From Dokdonella sp. (GTDB lineage Bacteria > Pseudomonadota > Gammaproteobacteria > Xanthomonadales > Rhodanobacteraceae), in NCBI RefSeq assembly GCF_017744955.1, contig NZ_JAGIAG010000004.1:186001-250000 (forward strand): 64,000 nucleotides of DNA, in the 5' to 3' direction. The number at the start of each line of letters is the position of its first letter. Positions within the stretch are counted from its first letter, which is position 1. Positions 19,956 through 30,900 of this stretch are shown here, one piece after another. The notes under the pieces are model-generated. The model was not told the DNA's origin and did no database searches. It was given only the letters and a program-made list of their open reading frames with translations. The position numbers and the translations under genes were made by a program.

Positions 19956-20864
19956 CTACCCTTCCCTCGCCCCGTCCGCGTCGCGCAGCAAGGCGCTGAG
20001 CTTCTTCAGCGCGTCGGCATGGATCTGCCGCGCGCGTTCGCGCGAGATGCCGAGATCGCGGCCGATCTCGGCCAGCGACTGCACCGGCGTGCCGTCGAGG
20101 CCGAAGCGGCGCTGCAGCACCGCTCGCTGGCGTTCGCCGAGCTGGGCGATCGCGGTGCCGAGGCGCTCGCTGCTGATCGTCGTGCGGCTCGGCGGTTCCT
20201 CGGTCTCCTGGATCTGCCCGATCAGCGCGCGTTCGCCGGCTTCGAGCGCCGCGTCGAGCGAACCGACGCGCTCGTTGATGCGGAACAGCTCGGCGACGTC
20301 CTGCACGCTCTTGCCGACCGACGCGGCGATCTGTTCCAGGCTCGGCGGCGTACCGAGCCGCGCGGCGAGTTCGCGTTCCTCGCGCAGGATCTGCGCCAGT
20401 TCGCGCAGCACGTGCACCGGCACACGCACGGTGCGGCCCTGGTTCATCACCGCCGACTGCACCGCGTCGCGGATCCACCACACCGCGTAGGTGGAGAAGC
20501 GCAGGCGCCGCGCCGGATCGAACTTCGCGACCGCGCGGATCAGGCCGAGATTGCCTTCGGCGATCAGATCCATCAGCAGCACGCCGCGGCCGACATACGC
20601 ACGCGCGACGGTGACCACCAGGCGCAGGTTCGCCTCGATCATGCGTCGCCGCGCTTCGGCGTCGCCGGCCTGCACGCGCGCGGCCAGCGCCCACTCGTCC
20701 TCGGCACCGAGCAGCGGGATCAGGCCGATCTCGGCGAGATAGGCGCCGGTCGAACTGCGCGCCTCCTCGTCCTGCGGCTCGACCGCGTCGATCAGGTCGA
20801 GCAGGCCTTCGAGCGCGGAATCGTCCGATTCCGGGCCGTCGTCGCGGGTATGGCGTGCGCTCAC
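19956..20864 (-). CDS. rpoS: RNA polymerase sigma factor RpoS
   Basis: 302 residues. General stress/stationary phase sigma. Regions seen in order: an acidic N-terminus, 1.2 ([19 protein letters not shown]), 2 ([45 protein letters not shown]), 3 ([15 protein letters not shown]), 4 ([35 protein letters not shown]). It follows nlpD by 17 bases on the same strand, the usual arrangement; in relatives the main rpoS promoter lies within nlpD. The HVLRELAQ segment is RpoS-like rather than RpoD-like. Confidence 0.93.
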   Translation of the reverse strand: MSARHTRDDGPESDDSALEGLLDLIDAVEPQDEEARSSTGAYLAEIGLIPLLGAEDEWALAARVQAGDAEARRRMIEANLRLVVTVARAYVGRGVLLMDLIAEGNLGLIRAVAKFDPARRLRFSTYAVWWIRDAVQSAVMNQGRTVRVPVHVLRELAQILREERELAARLGTPPSLEQIAASVGKSVQDVAELFRINERVGSLDAALEAGERALIGQIQETEEPPSRTTISSERLGTAIAQLGERQRAVLQRRFGLDGTPVQSLAEIGRDLGISRERARQIHADALKKLSALLRDADGAREG

Positions 20865-20881
20865 TCGCCCAGCTTAGCGCG

Positions 20882-21856
20882 TCAACGCCGCGGCAGATAA
20901 TCGAGCGGATTGGCCGGCTTGCCGTTCTTGCGGATCTCGAAATGCAGCGAGTCGCGGCTGGCGCTGCTCGACCCCATCTCGGCGATGACCTGACCGGACT
21001 TGACCGCGTCGCCCTCCTTCACCAGCCGCTTGCGGTTGTAGCCGTAGGCGGAGAGGAAGCCGGGGCTGTGCTTGACGATGATCAGCTCGCCGTAGCCGAT
21101 CAAGCCGTTGCCGCTGTAGACGACGCTGCCGTCGGCGGCTGCGCGCACCGGATCGCCGGACTTGCCGGCGATGTCGATGCCCTGCCGGGTCTGGTCGCCG
21201 GCGACGAAGGTCGCGACGACCTGTCCATCGGCCGGCCAGCGCCAGGCGACGTCGCCGGAAACATTGGTCGACGTGGACGGCGCGCTCTGCGGCGGCGCGG
21301 CTTCGACCGGTTTCGGCGGCGGCGCGGCGGCGACCGGCGTGCCCGGCGCGGGCGCAGGCGCTGCCGGCGGCGGTGCCGCCGTCGACGGCGAGCTCGCGGA
21401 GGCCGGCGGCGGATTCGCCGCCGGCGTCGCCGACACGTTCTCGAACGGCGCCGGTGCGGGCATCGAAGGATGGTTGGAGGGAGCGACCGCGGTCGCGATG
21501 ACCGGTGCCGGCGCACGCGTCGCCGGTGCCGCCGCCGTCCTGGCCGCCGACTTCGGCGCCAACCGCAGCTCCTGCCCGACGTAGATCGTGTACGGCGCGG
21601 AAATGCCGTTCCATCCGGCCAGTTCGCGGTAGTCGGTGCCGTGGCGGAACGCGATGCTGTACAGCGTGTCGCCGCGCTGGACCTTGTAGGTGCCGCCGGG
21701 CGGCGTCGCCGGTTTCGTCTCCGACTTCGACGCGGCCGGACGCGCGCCGCCGAGGCTGCGGTCCTCGACCGGCGCAGGTCCGGTCGAGGCGCAGGCGGCG
21801 AGCAGTGCCAGCAGGATCAACCAGACGCCGTGTCGGATCACGAAGTACTTTTCCAT
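20882..21856 (-). CDS. nlpD: Murein hydrolase activator NlpD (lipoprotein)
   Basis: 324 residues. Lipobox LLALLAAC with lipidated C22; a LysM domain (YKVQRGDTLYSIAFRHG) near 57-100; a long Pro/Ala linker; a C-terminal LytM/M23 domain (QGIDIAGKSGDPVRAAADG, LHFEIRKNGKP). The LytM metal ligands are degenerate (GIDIAG in place of HxGxD), as in NlpD/EnvC activators that stimulate amidases such as AmiC rather than cut murein themselves. Sits directly before rpoS. Confidence 0.93.
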   Translation of the reverse strand: MEKYFVIRHGVWLILLALLAACASTGPAPVEDRSLGGARPAASKSETKPATPPGGTYKVQRGDTLYSIAFRHGTDYRELAGWNGISAPYTIYVGQELRLAPKSAARTAAAPATRAPAPVIATAVAPSNHPSMPAPAPFENVSATPAANPPPASASSPSTAAPPPAAPAPAPGTPVAAAPPPKPVEAAPPQSAPSTSTNVSGDVAWRWPADGQVVATFVAGDQTRQGIDIAGKSGDPVRAAADGSVVYSGNGLIGYGELIIVKHSPGFLSAYGYNRKRLVKEGDAVKSGQVIAEMGSSSASRDSLHFEIRKNGKPANPLDYLPRR

Positions 21857-21865
21857 GGCGACTCT

Positions 21866-22471
21866 TCAGCGAAGGAACTTGAAGTAGACGATCACCAGCA
21901 CGATCAGCGCGATCGCGATCCAGCCGATCCATTCGATCCAGCGATGCAGCGCCTCTTCGGCGCGCTTGCCGCCGAGGCGGATCACGCCGGCGAGCAGGTA
22001 CACGCGCTTGCCGCGGCCGACGAACATGCTGGCGACGAACGCGATCAAGGGTACTCCGACGATGCCCGAGGCCCAGGTAAAAATCTTCAACGGCACCGGC
22101 ATGAAGCCGGCCACGACCAGGGTCCAGAACGCGGTCCACGGATGCTGCGCGACGTCCTGCTTGAGCTGCAGCACCAGTGCGTCGATGCGCGGCAGCCAGC
22201 CGAGATCATCGAGCAGCGGCCGCACCGCGGCGAACGCGTAGTGACCGAGCGCGTAGCCGACCAGGGCGCCGAGCAGCGAGAAGACCAGGCTGATCGTGGC
22301 GTAGCGGAACCAGCGCTCCGGCTTGGCCAGCACCATCGGCGCCAGCATGATCTCCGGCGCGATCGGAAAGACGATCGCCTCGACGAAACTGAGTCCGCCG
22401 AGATAGGTCTCGGCCTTCGGATGCGACGCCCAGCGCAGCGCGGCTTCGTACATCGGTCGGAACAGTTTCAA
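21866..22471 (-). CDS. YqaA/DedA-like inner membrane protein
   Basis: 201 residues from a TTG at 22471, chosen because AAGGAG lies 6 bases upstream and relatives begin MKLFRPLYE. Membrane protein of the SNARE-associated/DedA superfamily: FVEAIVFPIAPEIMLAPM and GALVGYALGHYAF segments, a GFMPVPLKIFTWASG motif, and a C-terminal helix. Likely a lipid or small-molecule transporter by analogy with DedA proteins. Located between pcm and nlpD with a spacing of 9-19 bases, a typical xanthomonad arrangement. Confidence 0.82.
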   Translation of the reverse strand: MKLFRPMYEAALRWASHPKAETYLGGLSFVEAIVFPIAPEIMLAPMVLAKPERWFRYATISLVFSLLGALVGYALGHYAFAAVRPLLDDLGWLPRIDALVLQLKQDVAQHPWTAFWTLVVAGFMPVPLKIFTWASGIVGVPLIAFVASMFVGRGKRVYLLAGVIRLGGKRAEEALHRWIEWIGWIAIALIVLVIVYFKFLR

Positions 22472-22490
22472 GGCAACTCCTTTCGCGAAG

Positions 22491-23168
22491 TCATCCGACT
22501 CCCCCGAGCAAAGGTACGAAGCTGACCGCGCCGAGCGATTCGCGCACCCAGCCTTCGGCGTCGGCACGCACGCGCACGAGCTGCTGCCGGCCGGGCGGGC
22601 CGACCGGCGCGATCAGGCAGCCGTCGGGCGCGAGCTGGTCGAGCAGCGCTTCTTCGAGCTGGGCGCCGGCGGCGGTCAGGATGATCGCGTCGAACGGCGC
22701 CTCGTCCGGCCAGCCGAGGCGGCCGTCGGCGTGGCGCGAGCGCACGTTGGCGATGCCGAGCTTGCGGAACAGCCGCCGCGCGTTGCGCAGCAGCTCGTCG
22801 ATGCGCTCGACCGTGTAGACCTGTTCGACCAGCTGCGCCAGCACCGCGCACTGGTAGCCCGAGCCGGTGCCGATCTCGAGCACGCGGCGCGGCAGCTCGA
22901 GCTGGATCAGCGCCTCGGTCATGCGCGCGACGACGAACGGCTGCGAGATCGTCTGCCCCTGCCCGATCGGCAGCGCGGTGTCCTCGTAGGCGCGCGAGGC
23001 GAGCGCCTCGTCGATGAACAGATGGCGCGGCAGTTGCCGCATCACGTCGAGCACGCGGCGGTCGCGGATGCCTTCGGCGACCAGGCGCTCGATCAGCCGG
23101 TCGCGCGCGCGCTGCGAGGTCATGCCCAGACCGCGCGCCGACGAGTCGCGTCGCGAGAACAGGCTCAT
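22491..23168 (-). CDS. pcm: Protein-L-isoaspartate O-methyltransferase
   Basis: 225 residues. Repairs isoaspartyl residues in aged proteins using SAM; cytosolic. Seen: [31 protein letters not shown], a hallmark stretch, with the SAM loop [21 protein letters not shown] 23168 gives a 15-residue leader before [14 protein letters not shown]; either ATG may be used. Middle gene of surE-pcm-yqaA-nlpD-rpoS. Confidence 0.94.
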   Translation of the reverse strand: MSLFSRRDSSARGLGMTSQRARDRLIERLVAEGIRDRRVLDVMRQLPRHLFIDEALASRAYEDTALPIGQGQTISQPFVVARMTEALIQLELPRRVLEIGTGSGYQCAVLAQLVEQVYTVERIDELLRNARRLFRKLGIANVRSRHADGRLGWPDEAPFDAIILTAAGAQLEEALLDQLAPDGCLIAPVGPPGRQQLVRVRADAEGWVRESLGAVSFVPLLGGVG

Positions 23169-23193
23169 GCGAACGGGCTCTTGAACGGCCGAC

Positions 23194-23967
23194 TCATGCG
23201 GCGTCGAACTTCGGCTGCAGCGCGGCGACCCAGCCGCTGACCTTTTCCAGCGCCTGGAAGCGCGTCAGGTCGACGTGGATCGGCGTGATCGAGACGTAGC
23301 CGTCGCGCACCGCGTTGAAATCGGTGCCGGGGCCGTCGTCGGCCGCCTCGCCGGGCGGACCGATCCAGTAGATCGGCCGTCCGCGCGGATCGGTCTGCGC
23401 GATGCACGGCGCCGAGCGATGGCGCCTGCCCAGGCGCGTCACTGCGAGACCGCGGATCTCGCTCCAGGGGCGGTCCGGCACGTTGACGTTGAGGATCGTG
23501 TCGGCCGGCAGCGGATCGATCAGCAGCCGGCGCATCAGCAGCAGCACGGCTTGCGCCGCGCTGTCGTAATGAAGACCCTTGTGGTCGCGCGAGACCAGCG
23601 ACACCGCGATCGCCGGCAGGCCGAGAAAGCGGCCTTCCATCGCGGCCGAGACGGTGCCCGAGTAGATCACGTCGTCGCCGAGGTTGGCCGAGTTGTTGAT
23701 GCCGGAGACGACGATGTCCGGTTCGTGATCGAGCAGGCCGGACAGCGCCAGGTGCACGCAATCGGTCGGCGTGCCGGCGACGCGCCAGCGCCCGTCGTCG
23801 AGGCGGATCGCGCGGATCGGCTGGTCCAGGGTCAGCGAATTGCTGGCGCCGGAGCGATCGCGGTCCGGCGCGACGACGGTGACTTCGCCGACCGCCGCGA
23901 GACGCTCGTGCAGCACGCGGATGCCCGGTGCGTCGACGCCGTCATCGTTGCTGACCAGGACTCGCAT
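23194..23967 (-). CDS. surE: 5'/3'-nucleotidase SurE
   Basis: 257 residues from ATG 23967, preferred over an ATG 9 bases earlier because GGAG lies 6 bases before it. Metal-binding residues D8, D9, S39 and N91 are in place ([28 protein letters not shown]). Nucleoside monophosphatase/exopolyphosphatase linked to stationary-phase survival. Heads the operon that runs to rpoS. Confidence 0.95.
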   Translation of the reverse strand: MRVLVSNDDGVDAPGIRVLHERLAAVGEVTVVAPDRDRSGASNSLTLDQPIRAIRLDDGRWRVAGTPTDCVHLALSGLLDHEPDIVVSGINNSANLGDDVIYSGTVSAAMEGRFLGLPAIAVSLVSRDHKGLHYDSAAQAVLLLMRRLLIDPLPADTILNVNVPDRPWSEIRGLAVTRLGRRHRSAPCIAQTDPRGRPIYWIGPPGEAADDGPGTDFNAVRDGYVSITPIHVDLTRFQALEKVSGWVAALQPKFDAA

Positions 23968-24321
23968 GCTCTCCATCCGTGCAGGTTCATCGGAACACCC
24001 GCGGACGAAGGCGAACGTGCCGCGTCGGCGATGCGGGGCGCGGACGGCACGCGACCGCATCGAAGATGCGGCCGCCGAACCCCGTCCGGCGAAGCGCGAA
24101 TGATAGCGGATTGGCAGCGTCCCTCGCGCGCAGCGGCGCCGGCGAGGATCGGCTCGCGCGCGAGTGCGCGGCGCGAAGCGAGCGGTGGACGAGTCGAAAA
24201 CGCCACCTGCCCGCGACGCCATCGCGCCGCGGGCAGGGGTGCGAGCAGTCCGTTGCAGCGGCGGAGCGCGAACCTGCGTCGAGGCTCCGCGCGGCGAAGG
24301 ATCGTCGTCCTTCGGGTGGCG
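23968..24321. other. Spacer upstream of surE
   Basis: About 350 GC-rich bases with no credible gene. It must hold the surE promoter on the minus strand. In E. coli truD would be adjacent here; instead the efflux region intervenes. I see no clear hairpin. Confidence 0.4.
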
Positions 24322-24747
24322 TTACAGCGCCTTGTCGTCGTCCGTCTTCGCGGACGGCTCGGCCGCCTTCTTCTTCGCGACCGGAGACGCTGCCGGGCGC
24401 GTCGACGCGCGAGACGCGGACGCATGGTTCACGGCGACCGCCTGCGTGCGCTTTTCCGGATACTTGAACCAGACTTGCCGGTGACCGCGCTCCTTCGACT
24501 GCTGGTCGACGGCCTCGACCGCACCCGCGTCGACGCGCGAGCCGTTGTCGACCGCCGAGGTCTTCGCCAGACGTTGCGGATCCTGCGACCAGATCACCTT
24601 CGAGCCGCGCCGCTTGCTCCACTGCTCGACGGTCGCGACCTTGCCGGTATCGACCGCGTGTGCGTCGGGCCGGTCGCGCGGCACGCTCTGCGCCGATGCC
24701 GCGCCGATGCCGGCGACCAACAGGGTTCCGAACAGAATGGTCTTCAT
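24322..24747 (-). CDS. Small exported protein with a two-fold internal repeat
   Basis: 141 residues from ATG 24747, with GAGGAGGCAGG just upstream. Signal peptide MKTILFGTLLVAGIGAASAQ. The mature part holds two similar units: VEQWSKRRGSKVIWSQDPQR and VDQQSKERGHRQVWFKYPEKR, each led by an AVD-x-G-type segment. A Lys/Ala-rich, low-complexity tail follows. No family recognised. Basic overall, probably periplasmic. Function unknown. Confidence 0.7.
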   Translation of the reverse strand: MKTILFGTLLVAGIGAASAQSVPRDRPDAHAVDTGKVATVEQWSKRRGSKVIWSQDPQRLAKTSAVDNGSRVDAGAVEAVDQQSKERGHRQVWFKYPEKRTQAVAVNHASASRASTRPAASPVAKKKAAEPSAKTDDDKAL

Positions 24748-24881
24748 GCCTGCCTCCTCGCGTTGGAACGTCGCCGCATCGTCGGCAAGCCAGGCCGAAC
24801 GAAAACTGAGCCGCGGACGGGGATTTAACGCGATGTTCAGTCGACGGTGAGCCGACGCATCCGCTGGGCTATGCTCAGCGG

Positions 24882-25457
24882 ATGAGAAGCCGACTGCGTG
24901 CCGCGCGCGAGGCCGTGAACCGCGCACCCGAACCGCCCGCCGAGGACGATGCGCAGCTGTTTCGCGACGCCATCGGCCGGGTGCGGCCGTTGAAGGACTC
25001 GACGCCGCCACCGTCCGCGGAGCGTCCGGCGCCCGAACCGCTGCAGGCGCGCCTGGACGAAGCGCGCGTGGTCGACGAGTTGCTGACGCATCCGATCGAC
25101 GCGATGGTCGAAGGCGGCGACGAGATCGCCTACCTGAAGCCCGGCCAGCAGCATCGCCTGTTGCAGCGCCTGCGCCGCGGCCAGTTCAGCGTGCGCGCCG
25201 AGATCGACCTGCACGACATGACCAGCGCGGTCGCGCGCGAGGCGATCCGCCAGTTCCTCGACGAATGCCGGCGCAAGGACGAGCTCTGCGTGCGCATCGT
25301 GCACGGCAAGGGCCTGCGCTCGAAGGCGCAGGGACCGGTGCTGAAGCAGTTGACCGACACGCTGCTGCGCCGGCGCGCGGACGTGCTCGCGTTCACGTCG
25401 GCACGCCCGGTGCAGGGCGGCACCGGCGCGGTGATCGTGCTGCTGCAGGGACGTTGA
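24882..25457 (+). CDS. Smr-domain protein (putative endonuclease)
   Basis: 191 residues. N-terminal Pro-rich linker, then a C-terminal Smr domain with the DLHDMT motif (about residues 108-113), VHGKGLRS and GGTGAVIVLL. The stand-alone short Smr proteins (SmrA/YdaL type) have nicking endonuclease activity; the DLH and HGKG motifs needed are intact. Divergent from the small exported protein by 134 bases. Confidence 0.88.
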   Translation: MRSRLRAAREAVNRAPEPPAEDDAQLFRDAIGRVRPLKDSTPPPSAERPAPEPLQARLDEARVVDELLTHPIDAMVEGGDEIAYLKPGQQHRLLQRLRRGQFSVRAEIDLHDMTSAVAREAIRQFLDECRRKDELCVRIVHGKGLRSKAQGPVLKQLTDTLLRRRADVLAFTSARPVQGGTGAVIVLLQGR

Positions 25458-25594
25458 CGGGCCGCACGGCGGCTCGACATTCGAGCGCGCGCGCCGAGCA
25501 CCGCCCGAGCACGGCGAAACCTCCTTGCGCGTCGTTGCCGGAGCCACCGCACGCCGTTACTCTTCGGCCGGGGCTTTCACAGCAGGGAATCAGC

Positions 25595-26398
25595 ATGATC
25601 ATGCTCGCCAGGATTTGTCTCGCCACGCTGCTCGGTGTCGCCATCGCCGATCCGGCGACCGCGGCCCCCGAACGCCGCCCGCTGCAGGTGCAATTGGCCG
25701 TCAAGGGCAATCTCGCCGAAATCGCCCAGCCCAATCCGATTCCCGGAGCGCAGGAACGCAGCATCGCCCTGCGCATCGAGGACGGACGCGGCGCGAGCGC
25801 CGGCGCGGTGATCGGACAGGCGGTCAACGACGGCGTCGCCGTCTACCCGATCTTCGCCACCAACGACGTCACCAAGCACGTCGAGGACATCACCCGCAGC
25901 GTGCTCGCCAACTGGGGCCTGCACATCGGCGAGCCGACCAACGGCACCCTGACCGTCCGCTACACGAAGTTCAGCGTCACCCACAACAACCGTGCGGTCG
26001 GCGCCACCTACGTCGGCGACTCGACCGTCGAATACACGCTCACCAACCGGCTCGGACGCGTGCTGTCCAAGGGCAGTTTCTCCGGCAACGTCGACCACTA
26101 CGGCAAGGGCCGCAGCGTCGACGGCTGCAACGAGGTCTTGAGCGAGTCGCTGGCCGACGCGCTTTCGCGCATGCTGAACGACCCGACCTTCCGCAAGGTC
26201 TGGTCGACCGCACCCGAGGTCGCCGACGCGCCGCCCGCCAAACCGGCCAAGTCGACGAAGCCGGCGGCGGGCGCCGGCAAGAAGGGAGCCGGCTCGCTCG
26301 AGGCGCGTCTGCGCAAGCTCGACGAGCTGTACAAGAACGGCGCGATCACCCAGGACGAGTACGACAAGCGCCGCGCGGCGATCTTGAACGAGATCTGA
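25595..26398 (+). CDS. Exported protein with C-terminal SHOCT domain
   Basis: 267 residues from ATG 25595. Signal peptide (LARICLATLLGVAIADPATAA), then a region with alternating strands (ALRIEDGRGASAGAVIG, LTVRYTKFSVTHNNRAVG) somewhat like the YajG lipoprotein family but without a lipobox cysteine; a Lys/Ala linker; and a SHOCT module at the end (LRKLDELYKNGAITQDEYDK). SHOCT is a short oligomerisation domain. Role unknown; the YajG resemblance is tentative. Confidence 0.7.
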   Translation: MIMLARICLATLLGVAIADPATAAPERRPLQVQLAVKGNLAEIAQPNPIPGAQERSIALRIEDGRGASAGAVIGQAVNDGVAVYPIFATNDVTKHVEDITRSVLANWGLHIGEPTNGTLTVRYTKFSVTHNNRAVGATYVGDSTVEYTLTNRLGRVLSKGSFSGNVDHYGKGRSVDGCNEVLSESLADALSRMLNDPTFRKVWSTAPEVADAPPAKPAKSTKPAAGAGKKGAGSLEARLRKLDELYKNGAITQDEYDKRRAAILNEI

Positions 26399-26571
26399 TC
26401 CGCCCGATCGTCACTCCCTGAACCAGCGCCGGCGGCGCTGCGGGCTGCCGTGCGCCCGGCCGGCAGCGGCATCGAATCTACAAAACTAAACTTTTCTTCA
26501 AACTATCCGTTGATATCGGCACGGGCGCCCCAAACAGCCATGCCGATGCGCACTCGGCTCGCCGGCATGAA

Positions 26572-26617
26572 CTTGCCCGAGGCTCCTGCCACGACGGTGG
26601 CAGCAGGCTCGGGCGAG
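26572..26617. repeat. Long inverted repeat upstream of the RND operon
   Basis: Arms of 21 bases (26572-26592 and 26597-26617) match at 18 positions around a 4-base loop GACG; the core CTGCCAC/GTGGCAG is perfect. It lies in the 335-base spacer before the efflux adaptor (26399-26733), downstream of an AT-rich patch at about 26475-26515. It may be the terminator of the SHOCT gene or a leader structure of the pump. No T-run. Confidence 0.6.
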
Positions 26618-26733
26618 CATATCCGGCTCGCCATCCCGATGCCTCGTCGAAGCCGCCGCCAACGACACGAGCCCTGCCGCCCGTCGGCAGCGGAGGGTGC
26701 GCTCCGCTCTTATATCTCTAGGGAATGACCACC

Positions 26734-27918
26734 ATGCGTACGCGCGTTTCCAGCTCCCTGATGTCCCTGCTCGCCGTCGGCCTCCTGGCCGCCCTGGCCG
26801 GCTGCAACAAGAACGCGGCTGCGCCGCATGCCGGCATGCCGCCGCCGCCCGACGTCAGCGTGGCCGCGGTGGTGTCCAAGCCGGTACGTCAATGGGATGC
26901 GTTCACCGGCCGCGTCGCCGCGACCGATTCGGTCGACGTGCGCGCGCGCGTCTCCGGCTACATCCAGCGCATCGCGTTCAAGGAAGGCGACGAGGTCAAG
27001 CAGGGCGACCTGCTGTTCGTCGTCGACCAGCGGCCGTACAAGGCCGCGCTCGACAATTCCGCGGCGCAGCTCGACCGTGCGCGCGCCTCGGCCAAGCTGG
27101 CCCAGGCGCAGGACCAGCGCGCGCAGTCGCTGATCAAGACCGGCGCGATCTCGCGCGACGACTACGACACGCGCGCAGCGACGCTCGGCCAGGCCGACGC
27201 CGAGGTGCGCGCCGCCGAGGCCGCGCTGGCGACGGCCAAGCTCAACCTCGAGTACACCGAGGTGCGCTCGCCGATCGCCGGCCGCGTCGGCCGCGCGTTG
27301 CTGACGCTCGGCAACCTGATCCAGGCCGACCAGAGCGTGCTGACCAGCGTGGTCTCGCAAGATCCGGTCTACGTCTACTTCCAGCCCGACGAGCAGGCCT
27401 TCCTGCGCTACAGCGAACTGGCCCGCAAGGGCGCGCGCGCGAGTTCGGACAATCCGGTGCGCGTGGGCCTGGCCAGCGACACCGGCTTCCCGTACTCGGG
27501 CACGGTCAACTTCGTCAACAACCAGGTCGACGCCGCCACCGGCACGATCAATGCGCGCGCCGTGGTGCCCAATCCCGACCGCGTGTTCACGCCGGGCCTG
27601 TACGCGCGCGTGCAGCTCGAGGGCAGCGCCGAGTTCACCGCGATGCTGGTCGACGACAAGGCGGTGCTGACCGATCAGGACCGCAAGTACGTCTACGTGC
27701 TGGGGCCGGAGAACAAGGCGATGCGCAAGGACGTCGCGCTCGGCGGCATGGTCGACGGCCTGCGCGTGGTGCAGTCCGGGCTCGAGGCCGGCGACAAGGT
27801 CATCGTCTCGGGCGTGCAGAAGATCTTCTTCCCCGGCGCGCCGGTGAAGCCCGCCGAAGTCCCGATGGGTGCGGCGCCCGGTGCGGCGCCCGCCGCGCCG
27901 GCCGTGGCGGCGAAATAA
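26734..27918 (+). CDS. RND efflux periplasmic adaptor (membrane fusion protein)
   Basis: 394 residues from ATG 26734, chosen over ATG 26725 because AGGGA lies 9 bases upstream of it. Lipoprotein: lipobox LAGC with C24. Order: barrel-sandwich segment VSGYIQRIAFKEGDEVKQGD, coiled-coil hairpin with a TGAISRDDYDTR segment, lipoyl half GRVGRALLTLGNLI, beta-barrel and membrane-proximal domain. MexA/AcrA family. Links the inner membrane pump to an outer membrane channel. The pump gene follows after 12 bases. Confidence 0.93.
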   Translation: MRTRVSSSLMSLLAVGLLAALAGCNKNAAAPHAGMPPPPDVSVAAVVSKPVRQWDAFTGRVAATDSVDVRARVSGYIQRIAFKEGDEVKQGDLLFVVDQRPYKAALDNSAAQLDRARASAKLAQAQDQRAQSLIKTGAISRDDYDTRAATLGQADAEVRAAEAALATAKLNLEYTEVRSPIAGRVGRALLTLGNLIQADQSVLTSVVSQDPVYVYFQPDEQAFLRYSELARKGARASSDNPVRVGLASDTGFPYSGTVNFVNNQVDAATGTINARAVVPNPDRVFTPGLYARVQLEGSAEFTAMLVDDKAVLTDQDRKYVYVLGPENKAMRKDVALGGMVDGLRVVQSGLEAGDKVIVSGVQKIFFPGAPVKPAEVPMGAAPGAAPAAPAVAAK

Positions 27919-27930
27919 GGAGACGCCCCC

Positions 27931-30900
27931 GTGGATTTCTCCAAGTTCTTCATCGACCGCCCGATCTTCGCGGCGGTGCTGTCGATCGTGATCTTCGCCG
28001 CCGGCCTGATCGCGATCCCGCTGCTGCCGATCAGCGAATACCCCGAGGTCGTGCCGCCGTCGGTGATCGTGCGCACGGTGTATCCGGGCGCCAACCCGAA
28101 GGTGATCGCCGAGACCGTCGCGCAGCCGCTCGAGGCCGCCATCAACGGCGTCGAGAACCTGATGTACATGAAGTCGGTCGCCGGCTCCGACGGCGTGCTG
28201 CAGATCACCGTCACCTTCCATCCCGGCACCAACGCCGACGACGCCGCGGTGCGCGTACAGAACCGCGTCAGCCAGGCACAGGCGCGCCTGCCCGAGGACG
28301 TGCGGCGCCAGGGCGTGACCGTGCAGAAGCAGTCGCCGACGTTCCTGATGGTGGTGTTCCTGTCGTCCAAGAGCGGCAAGTACGACACGCTGTACCTGCG
28401 CAACTACGCCGTGCTGAACGTCAAGGACGAGCTCGCGCGCCTGCCCGGCGTCGGCGACGCGCAGATCTTCGGCGGCGGCGACTACGCGATGCGCATCTGG
28501 CTCGATCCGGACAAGATCGCCTCGCGCGGGCTCACCGCCAGCGACGTGCTCAACGCGATCCGCGAGCAGAACGTGCAGGTCTCGGCCGGCCAGGTCGGCG
28601 CCGAGCCGATCCCCGGCGGCAGCGACTTCCTGATCCCGGTCAACGCGCAGGGACGCCTCTCCACGCCGGAGCAGTTCGGCGAGATCGTGCTCAAGAGCGG
28701 CGCCAACGGCGAGATCGTGCGCCTGTCCGACGTCGCCCGCCTGCAGCTCGGCGCCGGCGACTACACGCTGCGCGCGCAGATGGAAGGCCACAGCGCCGCC
28801 GGCATCGGCATCTTCCAGGCGCCCGGCGCGAACGCGCTGGCGATCCAGGAAGCGGTGATGGCGAAGATGGCCGAGCTGTCCAAGCGCTTCCCCGAGGGCA
28901 TCGAGTACAGCGCGCCGTACGACACCACGATCTTCGTGCGCGATTCGATCAAGGCGGTGGTCAGCACCCTGCTCGAGGCGGTGCTGCTGGTCGTGCTGGT
29001 GGTGATCCTGTTCCTGCAGACCTGGCGCGCCTCGATCATTCCGCTGATCGCGGTGCCGGTGTCGATCGTCGGCACGTTCGCCGCGCTGTACGTGCTCGGC
29101 TTCTCGATCAACACGCTGACCTTGTTCGGATTGGTGCTGGCGATCGGCATCGTCGTCGACGACGCGATCGTGGTGGTCGAGAACGTCGAGCGCAACATCG
29201 AGGAAGGCCGCACGCCGCTGCAGGCGGCGCACCAGGCGATGACCGAGGTGTCCGGGCCGATCATCGCGATCGCGCTGGTGCTGTGCGCGGTGTTCGTGCC
29301 GATGGCGTTCCTGACCGGCGTGACGGGCCAGTTCTACAAGCAGTTCGCGGTGACCATCGCGATCTCGACGGTGATCTCGGCGATCAACTCGCTGACCCTG
29401 TCGCCGGCGCTGGCGGCCAAGCTGCTGAAGGCGCACGACGCGCCGAAGGATTTGCCGTCGCGCCTGATCGACCGGCTGTTCGGCTGGATCTTCCGGCCGT
29501 TCAACCGCTTCTTCAAGGCGAGCTCGGACAAGTACCAGGGCGCCGTCTCGCGCACGCTGAAGTTCCGCGGCGCGGTGTTCCTGGTCTACGCCCTGCTCCT
29601 GGTCGGCACCGGCCTGATGTTCCAGCTGGTGCCGCGCGGCTTCATCCCGATCCAGGACAAGATGTACCTGATGGCCGGCGTGAAGCTGCCGGAAGGCTCC
29701 TCGATCGAACGCACCGACGCGGTGCTGAACAAGGTCGTGAAGATCGGCCTGGCCGAGGAAGGCGTCGAGAGTTCGGGCGCGTTCCCGGGCCTGAACGCGC
29801 TGCAGTTCAGCAACACGCCGAACACCGGCCTGGTGTTCTTCCCGCTGAAGCCGTTCGGCGAGCGCCACCGCACCGCCAAGGAGATCAACGACTCGATCAA
29901 CCAGAAGATCCAGGGCATCCAGGAGGGCTTCACCTTCGCCCTGCTGCCGCCGCCGATCCTCGGTCTCGGCAACGGTTCGGGCTATTCGCTGTTCATCGAG
30001 GACCGCGCCAGCCTCGGCTACGGCGCCTTGCAGAGCGCCGTCACCGCGTTCCAGGGCACGGTCGCGCAGACGCCGGGCATGGGCTTTCCGATCAGCACCT
30101 ACCAGGCGAACATGCCGCAGTACGACGCCGAGGTCGACCGCGCCAAGGCGAAGGCGCAGGGCGTGCCGCTGACCGAGCTGTTCGCCACCCTGCAAACCTA
30201 TCTCGGCTCGGCCTACGTCAACGACTTCAACCTGTTCGGCCGCACCTGGCAGGTGATCGCGCAGGCCGACGGACCGTTCCGCGACAGCGTCGAGGACATC
30301 GCCAACCTGAAGACGCGCAACGACCGCGGCGAGATGGTGCCGATCGGTTCGATGGTGACGATCAAGCAGACCTACGGCCCCGATCCGGTGCTGCGCTACA
30401 ACGGCTATCCGGCGGCGGATCTGCTCGGCGAAGCCGAGCCGTCGATGCTGTCGTCGGCGCAGGCGATGGACAAGATCGGCGAGATCGCCAAGCAGGTGCT
30501 GCCGAACGGCATGACCTTCGAGTGGACCGACCTGAGCTACCAGGAAGCGACCCAGGGCAAGGCCGCGCTGGTGGTCTTCCCGCTGGCGATCCTGCTCGCG
30601 TTCCTCGTGCTCGCCGCGCTGTACGAATCGTGGACCTTGCCGCTGGCGGTGATCCTGATCGTGCCGATGTGCATGCTGTCGGCCCTGGCCGGCGTGAAAC
30701 TGCTCGGCGGCGACAACAACACCTTCGTGCAGGTCGGCCTGGTCGTGCTGATGGGACTGGCGTGCAAGAACGCGATCCTGATCGTCGAGTTCGCGCGCGA
30801 ACTGGAGTTCCAGGGCAAGAGCATCGTCGAGGCCGCGCTGGAAGCCTGCCGCCTGCGTCTGCGTCCGATCGTGATGACCTCGGTCGCCTTCATCGCCGGC

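Noticed and set aside
20882..21856. NlpD as an active M23 endopeptidase
   Set aside because: The HxGxD metal motif is replaced by GIDIAG, as in regulatory LytM proteins.
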